Below are positions 5,903-6,163 of a stretch of 6,163 nucleotides of DNA, piece by piece. Where the stretch lies: assembly GCA_035644815.1 (NCBI GenBank), contig DASQNU010000105.1, forward strand, positions 1 through 6,163, written 5' to 3'. The stretch comes from Brevibacillus_F sp035644815 (GTDB taxonomy: Bacteria > Bacillota > Bacilli > Brevibacillales > Brevibacillaceae). The position numbers and the translations under genes were made by a program. The stretch's first letter is position 1, and every line of letters starts with the position of its first letter. Below the pieces are notes generated by a model. That model was given only the letters and a program-made list of their open reading frames with translations. It did no database searches and was not told the origin of the DNA.

Positions 5903-6163
5903 ATGGGAGTAGATGATATCATTAGTAGAATTATCGTAAACAGGCTTCGGGCTGCCGGTTGTGTTTTCGCCGAAGATGAGGCCCAATTGTTCATCTCCGC
6001 AGCACGGACAACCGCTGAGCTCGATGACATGGTAAACCGGCGAGTCGCAGGCTTGCCCCTTGAACACATTCTTGGTTGGGCGGAGTTCTGTGGTCTGAGG
6101 ATAGCTGTGGACACTGGAGTTTTCGTACCACGTCAACGTACCGAGTTTCTAGTCCGCCAAGCT
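5903..6163 (+). CDS. PrmC/HemK-related putative protein-(glutamine-N5) methyltransferase, 5' part only
   Basis: Eighty-seven codons from ATG at 5903, open to the right edge. The N-terminal helical segment has RLRAAGCVFAEDEAQL (14-29). It is followed by RRVAGLPLEHILGWAEF (46-62) and VFVPRQRTEFLV (73-84). This corresponds to the PrmC pattern of a G-x-P-x-x-x-I-x-G-x-x-E-F block and then P-R-x-x-T-E, just before the SAM-binding domain. The wording GWAEFCGLRIAVD and VPRxRTE matches the PrmC-related subgroup whose substrate is unknown, rather than the release-factor enzyme itself. The catalytic NPPY motif would lie outside the window. The start follows a stop at 5894-5896 in the same frame and gives the expected N-terminus, but no clear Shine-Dalgarno is seen. 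The first about 12 codons are AT-rich while the rest is about 60% GC. It is a separate unit from the imine-reductase pair. Confidence 0.8.
   Translation, partial: MGVDDIISRIIVNRLRAAGCVFAEDEAQLFISAARTTAELDDMVNRRVAGLPLEHILGWAEFCGLRIAVDTGVFVPRQRTEFLVRQA

Noticed and set aside
5762..6136. 124-codon minus-strand open frame as an intact gene
   Set aside because: Its first half is the antisense of the clearly recognisable PrmC-related coding sequence. Only the 5768-5935 part could be a remnant, and that is reported as a finding.

Overview
The window looks like chromosomal DNA from a Gram-positive Bacillales bacterium, most likely Paenibacillus or a relative. The reasons are strong AGGAGG-type ribosome binding sites, frequent GTG/TTG starts, hairpin-plus-T-run terminators, sigma-A-like promoter boxes and the gene families present (PaiB, MocR/GabR, imine reductases). 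The genus is an inference. No rRNA, tRNA, CRISPR array, complete insertion sequence or phage gene was seen.

Left part (1-1793): the 5' part of a paiB-like FMN-binding protein gene on the minus strand runs off the left edge. It is divergent from a complete MocR/GabR-type regulator (GntR-type winged helix fused to a PLP aminotransferase fold). The 123-bp gap between them carries direct and inverted repeats that are good operator candidates. The regulator probably controls itself and the paiB-like gene.

Centre (1794-3787): a 385-bp gene-free stretch holds two terminator candidates and a short repeated motif. It is followed by a single FAD/NAD(P)H oxidoreductase gene of the NDH-2/FSP1-like class. 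Then come about 260 bp with no intact gene (possible decayed coding fragments), a strong terminator, and a promoter with a long spacer centred on a palindrome, as in MerR-family-controlled promoters.

Right part (3788-5767): that promoter leads into two tandem paralogous genes, both apparently starting with TTG, encoding imine-reductase-family (IRED) NADP-dependent oxidoreductases. They differ at the residue taken to be catalytic (Glu in the first, Tyr in the second). They form an apparent two-gene operon, probably induced through a MerR-type regulator that is not in the window. This pair is the most interesting content.

Right edge (5768-6163): an AT-rich segment with a plausible sigma-A promoter leads to the 5' part (87 codons) of a gene for a PrmC/HemK-related putative protein-glutamine N5-methyltransferase, cut by the window end. 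Base composition shifts sharply along the window (MocR gene AT-rich, FAD gene and IRED pair GC-richer, 30% to 60% GC around 5940), so the region looks like a mosaic of accessory genes rather than a conserved core operon.
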